This document shows positions 25,980 to 33,591 of a stretch of 64,000 nt of DNA, in pieces (position 1 is the stretch's first letter; each line of letters opens with the position of its first letter). Origin of the DNA: Enhydrobacter sp. Lineage in GTDB: Bacteria; Pseudomonadota; Alphaproteobacteria; Reyranellales; Reyranellaceae. Location of the stretch: NCBI GenBank assembly GCA_026126105.1, contig JAHCJV010000008.1, positions 1 through 64,000 of the forward strand, written 5' to 3'. The notes below the pieces were generated by a model. That model did not search any database. It was given only the letters and a program-made list of their open reading frames with translations, and was not told where the DNA came from. The translations under genes and the position numbers were made by a program.

Positions 25980-26395
25980 AGTTCCTGATCGACGAATGCC
26001 TGAGCCCGGAGCTGGCGAAGCGCGCTGTGGCGATCGGCCATGCCGGATCCTCCCACGTCGCATGGCTTGGCCGAAGTGGAGCGAGCGACTGGGAGTTGAA
26101 GCCGTTCATTCTGGCCGGCGACTGGACGTTCGTGACGAGGAATGCGATCGACTTTCGCGGTCCCGCGGCTCGGCCCGGGTCCAGCGGGCAATATGCCGAT
26201 GTCGCCATTCATGCTGGCCTTGTGTGCCTTTCCGGGCCCGAGGGCTTGGATCTCGAGATGCAACTCGACCTGTTCGACGAAGCGCTCTCCGAGCTTGCTG
26301 ACGCGCCCGACCTCGTAAATCAGGTGCTGGAGATCTCGATCGACACCGACGGCCAGATTACCGTCCTTCGCTACGAACTGCCCGCCGAAAGCTGA
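25976..26395 (+). CDS. DUF5615 PIN-like toxin, VapC45-like
   Basis: A 139-residue protein starting at GTG 25976, overlapping the antitoxin stop by four bases. It opens with M-K-F-L-I-D-E-C-L-S-P-E-L-A, the first acidic motif of PIN-like nucleases (Asp6, Glu7). It continues with F-V-T-R-N-A-I-D-F, the usual second site of DUF5615. Relatives are RNases kept silent by DUF433 proteins. The C-terminal 25 residues (S-I-D-T-D-G-Q-I-T-V-L-R-Y) are a beta-like extension often seen in this group. Confidence 0.82.
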   Translation: MKFLIDECLSPELAKRAVAIGHAGSSHVAWLGRSGASDWELKPFILAGDWTFVTRNAIDFRGPAARPGSSGQYADVAIHAGLVCLSGPEGLDLEMQLDLFDEALSELADAPDLVNQVLEISIDTDGQITVLRYELPAES

Positions 26396-26407
26396 CGCTT
26401 CCGTCGC

Positions 26408-26545
26408 TCAAGCCGCCTCCTTGTCCCCGCCCGCGCCCTCCAAGCTCGCGGCCATGAAGGTGTCGACCCGCAGCTCCTTGTCGATCAGCTCGATCTCGAT
26501 TTTCTCATAGGCCTCGGGATAGACGCTCAAACTGGCTCGCAGATC
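26408..26545 (-). pseudogene. Relic of the 3' end of prfB (peptide chain release factor 2)
   Basis: On the minus strand this stretch reads [21 protein letters not shown], then jumps to F-M-A-A-S-L, then G-G-D-K-E-A-A and stop. The intact prfB a few hundred bases away has [21 protein letters not shown] and ends L-D-E-F-M-A-A-S-L with G-G-D-K-E-A-A. The relic therefore keeps the S-V-Y-P-E region and the last 16 or so codons, with a few hundred bases between them deleted. The G-G-Q domain core is missing. It lies just downstream of the dihydrofolate-reductase-like gene, which thus sits between two prfB 3' ends. Confidence 0.8.
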
Positions 26546-26553
26546 GCGAAGCC

Positions 26554-27090
26554 TCACTCGGAATGGTCGAAGCGATAGTGAAGACGCACACATCCCCTAT
26601 CCAGCGCTTGCGCACTGATCAGCTTCGCGCTGTCGCGGTGGCCGGTCGCGGGAAACAGGGGGCGACCGCCTCCCAGCAACTCGGGGATGAGGTAGATCTC
26701 GATCTCATCGAGGGCGTGCTTTTCCAGGAATGCCATCTGCAGCTGCCCGCCACCCAGCATCCATACGTCGCCATCGTCCAAAGCACGCAACTCGGCGATG
26801 AGAGCGTCGATGTCGCTGCGCACCTCGAGCTTCCCTCTTGGACGATCGATCGGGCTCGATGTGACGACATAGACCCTGTGATGCTCATACCCCCAGGGCG
26901 CAGGATCGTTGGCGAGGAAATCGTAGGTGCCGCGTCCCATGACGAGCGTACGGACGCGCTCGAGGAACGACTTGTAGTCGTGCTCTCCCAAATTCATGTC
27001 GTTGTACGGGAAGAGCCAGTCCAGCCTGTCGTCCTCCGTCGCAATGAAGCCGTCGAGGCTCGAAGCGATGTAGCCGAGAATTCTCGCCAT
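26554..27090 (-). CDS. Dihydrofolate reductase / RibD C-terminal domain-like protein
   Basis: A 178-residue protein of the RibD_C/DHFR-like family: M-A-R-I-L-G-Y-I-A-S-S-L-D-G-F-I-A at the start, L-V-M-G-R-G-T-Y-D-F near residue 50, and W-M-L-G-G-G-Q-L near 109. Members reduce pteridine- or flavin-type substrates with NADPH; many are of unknown use. This one is distinct from the chromosomal FolA type. It is 22 bases downstream of prfB on the same strand, and a prfB relic follows it, so it may have arrived by an insertion that duplicated the prfB end. Confidence 0.85.
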   Translation of the reverse strand: MARILGYIASSLDGFIATEDDRLDWLFPYNDMNLGEHDYKSFLERVRTLVMGRGTYDFLANDPAPWGYEHHRVYVVTSSPIDRPRGKLEVRSDIDALIAELRALDDGDVWMLGGGQLQMAFLEKHALDEIEIYLIPELLGGGRPLFPATGHRDSAKLISAQALDRGCVRLHYRFDHSE

Positions 27091-27112
27091 CGTTCAGGCT
27101 CCCTGGTCCTCG

Positions 27113-28235
27113 CTAAGCCGCCTCCTTGTCGCCGCCCTCACCGACCCGCGCGGCCAGGCTCGCCGCCATGAACTCGTCGAGGTCGCCGTCGAGCACCTTC
27201 TGCGGGTCGCTGCGTTCGACGTTGGTGCGCAGGTCCTTCACCATCTGGTACGGCTGCAGGACATAGGACCGGATCTGGTGGCCCCAGCCGATGTCGGTCT
27301 TGCTCGCCTCGGCGGCGAGCCGTTCGGCCTCGCGCTTCTGCAGCTCGACCTCGTAGAGGCGCGCCTTCAGCATCTGGATCGCCTTGGCGCGGTTCTGGTG
27401 CTGGCTGCGCTCCTGCTGCACGGCGACGGCGATGCCGGTCGGCAGATGGGTGATGCGCACGGCCGAGTCCGTCTTGTTGACGTGCTGGCCTCCGGCGCCC
27501 GAGGCGCGGTAGGTGTCGACGCGCAGGTCCTTGTCGATCAGCTCGATCTCGATGTTGTCGTCGACCTCGGGATAGACCCAGACGCTGGCGAAGCTGGTCT
27601 GGCGCCGGGCGTTGCCGTCGAACGGGCTGATGCGCACCAGCCGGTGCACGCCCGATTCGGTCTTCAGCCAGCCATAGGCGTTGCGGCCCTCGACCTTGAA
27701 GGCGCAGCTCTTGATGCCGGCCTCTTCACCGGCGCTCTCCTCCAGCCAGCTGACCTTGAAGCCGCGCCGCTCGGCCCAGCGCACGTACATGCGGGCCAGC
27801 ATCTCGGCCCAGTCCTGCGCCTCGGTGCCGCCGGCGCCGGCATTGATCTCGACATAGGCGTTGTTGGCGTCGGCCTCGCCCGCCAGCAGCGTCTCGAGCC
27901 GCGCGGCGCGCGCCTCGGCGCCAGCCTCGCGCAGGGCGGCCTCGGCGTCGGCGATCATCGCCTCGTCCTTCTCGGCCTCGGCCATCTCGATCAGCCCGAC
28001 ATTGTCGTCGATCGCCGCGCGCAGCCGCTTGATGGTGGCGATCGAGCCCTCCAGCCGGGTGCGCTCCTGCATCACCGACTGGGCCTGCTTCTGGTCGTTC
28101 CACAGCGCCGGATCCTCGGCGCGCGCGTTCAGCTCGTCGAGACGGACGACCGCACGGTCGTAGTCAAAGACGCCTCCTGAGGAGTTCGAGCGACTCCTCG
28201 ATCTCGGTCACCAGGGCCTGGGCTTCGGCGCGCAT
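27113..28235 (-). CDS. prfB: Peptide chain release factor 2, with programmed +1 frameshift
   Basis: RF2 releases finished proteins at UGA and UAA. The gene starts at ATG 28235 and reads 23 codons to an in-frame TGA (28164-28166). It continues in the +1 frame for about 350 codons, giving some 373 residues. The frameshift context AGGAGG, 3 bases, CTT-TGA-C is the canonical one, so this is regulation and not a mutation: low RF2 lets ribosomes shift and make more RF2. The tripeptide S-P-F that reads the stop codon lies in [12 protein letters not shown]. The catalytic G-G-Q is in [12 protein letters not shown]. It is downstream of mrcA, a linkage common in alphaproteobacteria. Confidence 0.95.
28163..28178 (-). 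promoter_or_regulatory. RF2 programmed frameshift site
   Basis: On the minus strand the sequence reads AGGAGGCGTCTTTGAC. The internal Shine-Dalgarno AGGAGG (28173-28178) is three bases from the slippery codon CTT (28167-28169), followed by TGA (28164-28166) and C. Spacing and bases match the classical autoregulatory site of bacterial prfB. Confidence 0.95.
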
Positions 28236-28270
28236 TGGTCCAACTCTCTTTTCTTTGCCGCTTTCATATT

Positions 28271-28363
28271 CCTCTCCCCCGCGAGGGGGAGAGGCTAGGA
28301 GAGGGGGTTACAGACGATGTGCGTCGCCCCCTCTCCCCGCCTCTCCCCCTCGCGGGGGAGAGG
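28271..28363. repeat. REPIN-like inverted repeat between prfB and mrcA
   Basis: Two 37-base arms (28271-28307 and 28327-28363) are reverse complements with two mismatches, separated by 19 bases. Each arm contains its own hairpin, CCTCTCCCCC against GGGGGAGAGG with a 4-base loop. This nested structure, a pair of REP sequences in opposite orientation, is what REPIN elements look like. It could also act as an mRNA stabiliser or terminator behind mrcA, which is upstream of prfB on the minus strand. Confidence 0.75.
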
Positions 28364-28434
28364 AGACAGAGGCTGCGCCGCGCCAAGGGTGATATCCGAA
28401 TTCAGGGCGGTGGCGTCAAGCGGCGCCGCGCCCG

Positions 28435-30978
28435 TCAATAGGTCTCGCCCGTCCCGCTCAGGGCCGGCCGGCGGCCGCCTCCGCCACCGCCGGGTGCGTT
28501 GGGATCCCAGGCCGTGTCGCTGGACACGTAGCCGGCGCCAGCGGTGTTCGGTCCCTGGGCGCCGTACTCGTTGGGTTCGGTGCCGGGCTTGAACGCCTCG
28601 TCGATGGAGTTGCCGCCGGAACTCGGCAGCCCGCTGTCGTGGTCGACCCGCACGATGCGCAGGCCGGGCGGGATGCGGAACGGCACCGGCGGCTTGTCCT
28701 TGAAGATGTAGCGCGCGATCTGCTCGTAGATCGGGGCGGAAGTGCCGCCGCCGGTCTCCCGATCGCCCAGGGTGCGCGGCTCGTCGAAGCCGACATAGAT
28801 GCCGATCGTGTAGTCGGGCGTCGAGCCGATGAACCAGTTGTCGCGGCTGTCGTTGGTCGTGCCGGTCTTGCCGGCGATCGGACGGCCGAGCGCGGCGAGC
28901 TGGGCGGCCGTGCCCCGCGTGGTCACGCCGACCATCATGTTGACGACCTGGTAGACGGTCGCCGGGTCGTGGAACGGCTGGCGACGGTCGACGATCTGCG
29001 GCGGCTTCGGGTTGCTGCCGTCGGCTGCTTCGCCGCAGCCGACGCATTGGCGCGGCTCATGACGATAGATCGTCTTGCCGTTGCGGTCCTGCACGCGGTC
29101 GACGAGTGAGGGCGTGATCTCGCGCGCGCCGTTGGCCAGCATGGCGTGGCCCATGGTCATGCGCAGCAAGGTCGTGTCGCCGGCGCCGAGCGACATCGGC
29201 AGGTAGGCGCCCATGTTGTCCATGATGCCGAATTCCTTAGCGACCTGGACAACGCGCTTCATGCCCATCTGCGCCGCCATGCGCACGGTCATCAGGTTGC
29301 GCGACTTTTCCAGGCCGTTGCGCACGGTCATGGGGCCCATGAAGCCGCCGCCGTAATTGCTCGGCCGCCACACCGGCTGGCCGTAGCCCGGGGCGTATTC
29401 GAAGGGGGCGTCCTCGACGATGGTCGACGGCGTGAAGCCTGCATCCATCGCCGCGAGATAGACGAACGGCTTGAACGAGGAGCCGGGCTGGCGGTTGGCC
29501 TGGACCGCCCTGTTGAACTGGCTCATGCCGTAGGACCAGCCGCCCGACATGGCGAGCACGCGCCCGGTCTGCGGGTCCATCACCACCACACCGCCATTGA
29601 CGTTGGGAACCTGGCGCAGCGCATAGGTCTTCGGCGGATAGGGCTTGGCGTCGGGGCGATAGGCGGTGCCCGTCGGGCCGGTGGTCGGCTTCTCCACCTT
29701 CTCGACCACGACCACGTCGCCCACGCTCACGACGTTGGCCGGACGGCCGGGCGAGCCGCCGACCCGCTGATCGGGGAGCGTCGGCCGGGCCCACTGCATC
29801 TCGGCGAAGGGGATGGTGCCCTCGCCATCCCCCGGCAGCCCGGCGATCGAGGCAGACTGGGCGTCGACCCTGGTGACGACGGCAAGCTGCCAGGTCGGCG
29901 GGCCGAACAGCGGACGGCGCTGCGCCAGGCGGGCAAACTCCTCCTCCCAGCCGCTGCCCTCCTTCACGTCGCCGATCTTGGCGTAGGGTCCGCGCCAGCC
30001 GTGGCGGCGGTCATAGGCGATCAGACCGTCGCGCAATGCCTTGTCGGCGACCTCCTGAAGGGCGGGAACCAGGGTGGTCATCACCGTCAGGCCCGATTCG
30101 TACAGGCCCTTCTCGCCGTAGGCGGCCAGCAGGTTGCGGCGGACCTCCTCGGCAAAGAAGTCGGCCTGGACGACCTCGGTGGCGGAACGCTTGCGCAGGG
30201 TAAGCTTCTCGGCCTTGGCCGCCTTCTCCTCCTCCGGGGTGATGTAGCCATCGTCGCGCATGCGGTTCAGCACGTAGTCGCGGCGGGCGTAGGCCTCCTT
30301 CTCGTTCCGGACGATGTTGTAGCGGTTCGGCGCCTTGGGCAGCCCGGCAAGATAGGCGATCTCCGACAGGGTCAGCTGGCCGAGCGAGGCGTCGAAATAG
30401 GCGAGCGCGGCGGTGGCGACTCCGTAATTGCCCGAGCCGAGATAGATTTCGTTGAGATAGAGCTCGAGGATGCGCTCCTTGGAATAGGTCGCCTCGATGC
30501 GGAAGGCGAGGATGGCCTCGCGGATCTTGCGGGCGAGCGTCGCCTGGTTGTTGAGCAGGAAGTTCTTGGCCACCTGCTGGGTGATGCCCGAGGCCCCTTC
30601 GGGCCGCTTGCCCGGGTTGGCGAGGTTGGCGATCACGGCACGGGCCAGCCCGATGACGTCGATGCCGGGATGGGTGAAGAAGCGTTGATCCTCGGCCGCG
30701 ACGAAGGCCTGCAGCACGCGGTTGGGCATCGCGGCGACGGGCACGAACACGCGCTTTTCCTTCGCGTATTCTGCGAGAAGCCGACCGTCGGAGGCATACA
30801 GGCGGGACACCGTCGCGGGCTGGTAATCGGCGAGCTGCTTGTGGTCGGGCAGGCCGTGGCTGAAATGCCAAAACAGGCCGGCCACGATGCCGACGCCTAC
30901 GATCAGGCTGGCCAGGCAGAACGCAAGGCCGATTTTCATGAGATTGAGCACGATCACCGTCTTAGCAAAGCTTCGCAC
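28435..30978 (-). CDS. mrcA: Penicillin-binding protein 1A, bifunctional glycosyltransferase/transpeptidase
   Basis: An 847-residue inner-membrane enzyme that polymerises and crosslinks peptidoglycan. After one membrane anchor (about residues 14-40) comes a GT51 domain with catalytic Glu96 in A-A-E-D-Q-R-F-F. A transpeptidase domain follows with S500-S-F-K503, S559-R-N and K704-T-G-T. The loop C-V-G-C-G-E near residue 655 carries a Cys pair. The C-terminus is a disordered Gly/Pro-rich tail. GTG 30978 is the start used; ATG 30939 would remove 13 residues before the anchor and is also plausible. The divergent M20 gene starts only 47 bases away. Confidence 0.93.
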   Translation of the reverse strand: MRSFAKTVIVLNLMKIGLAFCLASLIVGVGIVAGLFWHFSHGLPDHKQLADYQPATVSRLYASDGRLLAEYAKEKRVFVPVAAMPNRVLQAFVAAEDQRFFTHPGIDVIGLARAVIANLANPGKRPEGASGITQQVAKNFLLNNQATLARKIREAILAFRIEATYSKERILELYLNEIYLGSGNYGVATAALAYFDASLGQLTLSEIAYLAGLPKAPNRYNIVRNEKEAYARRDYVLNRMRDDGYITPEEEKAAKAEKLTLRKRSATEVVQADFFAEEVRRNLLAAYGEKGLYESGLTVMTTLVPALQEVADKALRDGLIAYDRRHGWRGPYAKIGDVKEGSGWEEEFARLAQRRPLFGPPTWQLAVVTRVDAQSASIAGLPGDGEGTIPFAEMQWARPTLPDQRVGGSPGRPANVVSVGDVVVVEKVEKPTTGPTGTAYRPDAKPYPPKTYALRQVPNVNGGVVVMDPQTGRVLAMSGGWSYGMSQFNRAVQANRQPGSSFKPFVYLAAMDAGFTPSTIVEDAPFEYAPGYGQPVWRPSNYGGGFMGPMTVRNGLEKSRNLMTVRMAAQMGMKRVVQVAKEFGIMDNMGAYLPMSLGAGDTTLLRMTMGHAMLANGAREITPSLVDRVQDRNGKTIYRHEPRQCVGCGEAADGSNPKPPQIVDRRQPFHDPATVYQVVNMMVGVTTRGTAAQLAALGRPIAGKTGTTNDSRDNWFIGSTPDYTIGIYVGFDEPRTLGDRETGGGTSAPIYEQIARYIFKDKPPVPFRIPPGLRIVRVDHDSGLPSSGGNSIDEAFKPGTEPNEYGAQGPNTAGAGYVSSDTAWDPNAPGGGGGGRRPALSGTGETY

Positions 30979-31025
30979 CGAGTTATGCCTTTTCTTGGGC
31001 AGCCCGTGCGGCCTAATTTACGTTC

Positions 31026-32444
31026 ATGGACACCGCGCGACTGCAGCACTTCGTCGAGACCTTCTGGGACGAGGCGATCCTGCCCTCGATCACCGAGTAC
31101 ATCCGCATCCCCAACAAGTCGCCGGCCTTCGATCCGCAGTGGGTCGAGCACGGCTACATGGAAGACGCCGTCACGCTGATGGAGGGTTGGGCACGGCAGC
31201 AGCTCGCCGCCTTTCCGGGTGCCACGCTCGAGGTGGTGCGGCTGCCCGGCCGCACGCCGCTGCTGCTGATGGACCTGCCGGGCGACGGCGAGGACACCAT
31301 CCTGCTCTACGGCCATCTCGACAAGCAGCCGGAGATGAAGGGCTGGTCCGACGGGCTGGGGCCGTGGCAGCCGGTGCTGAAGGGCGACAGGCTCTACGGC
31401 CGTGGCGGCGCTGACGACGGCTACGCGATCTATGCCTGCCTGTGTGCGCTGCAGGCCCTCAGGGAGCAGAAGCTGCCGCGCGCCCGCTGCGTCGTGATGA
31501 TCGAGGCCTGCGAGGAGTCGGGGAGTTACGACCTGCCCTTCTATGTCGACCATCTCAAGGATCGCATCGGCAGCCCGTCGCTCGTGGTCTGCCTCGATTC
31601 GGGCTGCGGCGACTATGACCGGCTGTGGCTCACCACCTCGCTGCGCGGCATAGCGGCCGGCACTCTCACGGTGCGGGTGCTGACCGAGGGTGTGCATTCG
31701 GGCGATGCGTCCGGGATCGTGCCCTCCTCCTTCCGGCTGACCCGCGCGCTGCTGTCGCGACTCGAGGACGAGACGACGGGCGCGATCAGGCTGCAGGACC
31801 TCTATGTGCAGATCCCGCCGCAGCGCATCGAGCAGGCCAAGCAGGCGGCCGAAGTGCTGGGCGACTCGGTCTACACCAAGTTCCCCTTCGCCGGCGCCAC
31901 CCGACCGATGGCGGAGGAGCGGGCCGAAATGGTGCTGAACCGCACGTGGCGGCCGCAGCTGGCGGTGGTCGGCATGGACGGCTATCCGACCCCGCAGGAT
32001 GCCGGCAACGTGTTGCTGCCCTTCTCGACCACCAAGCTCAGCCTGCGCCTGCCGCCGACGCTCGACGCCACGGCGGCGGTCGAGGCGGTGAAGCAGGCGC
32101 TCGAGGCCGATCCGCCCTATGGCGCGATCGTGGAGTTCGACGGCAGGGACGGGCAGTCGGGCTGGCACGCGCCGGCGCTCGCGCCGTGGCTCGAGACGGC
32201 CGTCGCGCAGGCCTCGCAGGAGGCGTTCGGCAAGCCTGCCGCCTACATGGGCGAAGGCGGCTCGATCCCCTTCATGGGGATGCTGGGCGAGAAATTTCCG
32301 GATACGCAGTTCGTGATCACCGGCGTGCTGGGTCCGCACTCGAACGCGCACGGGCCCAACGAGTTCCTTCATATCCCGACCGGCAAGCGGGTGACAGCCG
32401 CGGTGGCCCGGCTGATCGTTGACCATCACGCGCGTCCGCGCTGA
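31026..32444 (+). CDS. M20 family metallopeptidase (dipeptidase)
   Basis: A 472-residue cytosolic enzyme with the two-zinc site of the M20/CNDP family: G-H-L-D-K-Q-P-E (His97, Asp99), G-R-G-G-A-D-D-G (Asp130 the bridging ligand) and E-A-C-E-E-S-G-S (Glu163/164). The C-terminal half has H-S-N-A-H-G-P-N-E-F, the last metal ligand. Members hydrolyse dipeptides or acyl-amino acids. It is transcribed away from mrcA and ends three bases before the convergent amidase stop, so it interrupts the usual amidase-mrcA neighbourhood. Confidence 0.9.
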   Translation: MDTARLQHFVETFWDEAILPSITEYIRIPNKSPAFDPQWVEHGYMEDAVTLMEGWARQQLAAFPGATLEVVRLPGRTPLLLMDLPGDGEDTILLYGHLDKQPEMKGWSDGLGPWQPVLKGDRLYGRGGADDGYAIYACLCALQALREQKLPRARCVVMIEACEESGSYDLPFYVDHLKDRIGSPSLVVCLDSGCGDYDRLWLTTSLRGIAAGTLTVRVLTEGVHSGDASGIVPSSFRLTRALLSRLEDETTGAIRLQDLYVQIPPQRIEQAKQAAEVLGDSVYTKFPFAGATRPMAEERAEMVLNRTWRPQLAVVGMDGYPTPQDAGNVLLPFSTTKLSLRLPPTLDATAAVEAVKQALEADPPYGAIVEFDGRDGQSGWHAPALAPWLETAVAQASQEAFGKPAAYMGEGGSIPFMGMLGEKFPDTQFVITGVLGPHSNAHGPNEFLHIPTGKRVTAAVARLIVDHHARPR

Positions 32445-32447
32445 TGC

Positions 32448-33254
32448 TCACGCCTTTCGAGTCGGCGCGAAGTGGGCGTCGACCGCGGCGCGCAGCGCAC
32501 GGGCCAGGGCGATCTGGTGCTGACGCACCGTCAGGAGCTTCTCGTCGCGCGGGTTGCTGAGATAGCCGAGTTCCACCAGGGCAGCGGGAATATCGGGAGA
32601 CGTTAGCACGGCAAAGCCTGCTTGACGGTGGCTACGGGGCAGCAGGCGGATGCCGGACTGTCCGAACGTGCCGACGATCGTCTCGGCCAGGCGGCGGGAG
32701 TCGTTGACCGTGCCGCGCTGGGCCATCGCGACAAGCGTGCGCGCGACCGTGCTTGAAGGCAAGACTGCCGCGTCTCCGAGATTCTCGCGGGCCGCCAACG
32801 CCTCGGCTTCCCGGTCGCTCGCCGATTCGGACAGTGTATAGACCGAGGCGCCGCGAACCTCCGGGTTCGCATGGGCGTCGGCATGGAGCGACAGGAACAA
32901 GTCGGCGCGCGCGTCCTGAGCCCGCGCCACCCGCTCGCGCAGAGGTACATAGGTGTCGATGGAGCGGGTCAGGATGACGCGATAGCTGTTGCCGGCAAGC
33001 AGCTGCTTGCGCAACTCGCGCGCGACGGCGATGACGACATTCTTTTCCGGCGTTCCACTTTGGCCGAGCGCGCCGGGGTCCCTGCCCCCGTGGCCGGGAT
33101 CCAGGGCGATCAGCTTTGGCTTCGGAAGCGCCGTGCGCGATGGGCCGGTAAAAGGCTTGGGGACGGGATTCCTGATTGGTGTCTTCTTGGGGGCCGCCAG
33201 CACACCAGACGCTGACAAGATCAGCGGCACGGAAAGGATGGAGCGCCTCAGCAT
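32448..33254 (-). CDS. N-acetylmuramoyl-L-alanine amidase (Amidase_3)
   Basis: A 268-residue exported zinc amidase that cuts the peptide stem from the glycan during cell separation. The signal peptide ends near residue 21 (G-V-L-A-A). Zinc ligands and catalytic residues are visible: D-P-G-H-G-G (His55), Glu70, S-L-H-A-D (His124) and A-L-V-E-L-G-Y-L-S-N (Glu228). It has only the catalytic domain and no AMIN domain, so it is shorter than E. coli AmiC. It starts about 340 bases from rne and is read in the opposite direction. Confidence 0.9.
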   Translation of the reverse strand: MLRRSILSVPLILSASGVLAAPKKTPIRNPVPKPFTGPSRTALPKPKLIALDPGHGGRDPGALGQSGTPEKNVVIAVARELRKQLLAGNSYRVILTRSIDTYVPLRERVARAQDARADLFLSLHADAHANPEVRGASVYTLSESASDREAEALAARENLGDAAVLPSSTVARTLVAMAQRGTVNDSRRLAETIVGTFGQSGIRLLPRSHRQAGFAVLTSPDIPAALVELGYLSNPRDEKLLTVRQHQIALARALRAAVDAHFAPTRKA

Positions 33255-33591
33255 GGTTGTTTTGTAGCATTTTCAATGAATTGAGGCAATTTTCTAAGGA
33301 TCTACTTTTTGTTTGTCGGTTCCGTCTGAACACCGTATGTTGGGTTCCGCGAGCAGTCGCCGCTGTCATAGCGCCCTTTTCGGAGGCCGCGCTCGGGCGG
33401 TGACTTATCAGGAACCTCGAGGTCGGCAGGACTGCGTCCGTAGTCCGGCGATGCGATGCTTCCCCGTCTTGGCCAGACTGAATGGGCCGTTCGGCGGGTC
33501 GAAACGCACCGTCCCCCTCGCGCCAGAGAGGCGGCAAGGCCGCCGGTTGCTCGCGCCGGACCGGGTCCCCAACGTCTCGAGGAGCGCGCCA
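33255..33591. other. Divergent amidase/rne intergenic region, probable rne leader
   Basis: About 340 bases between the starts of two divergent genes. The 70 bases next to the amidase are AT-rich (TTTTCAATGAATTGAGGCAA and ACTTTTTGTTTG), a likely place for promoters. The rest is GC-rich with several short dyads and would form a long untranslated leader of rne. No small gene is convincing: the rne frame is open through the leader but has no ribosome site before GAGGAG at 33580-33586. In E. coli a long rne leader mediates autoregulation; a similar role here is inference. Confidence 0.5.

Noticed and set aside
28164..28166. In-frame TGA at codon 24 of prfB read as a disabling mutation
   Set aside because: The AGGAGG-nnn-CTT-TGA-C context is the programmed frameshift known from bacterial prfB, and the rest of the protein is intact.
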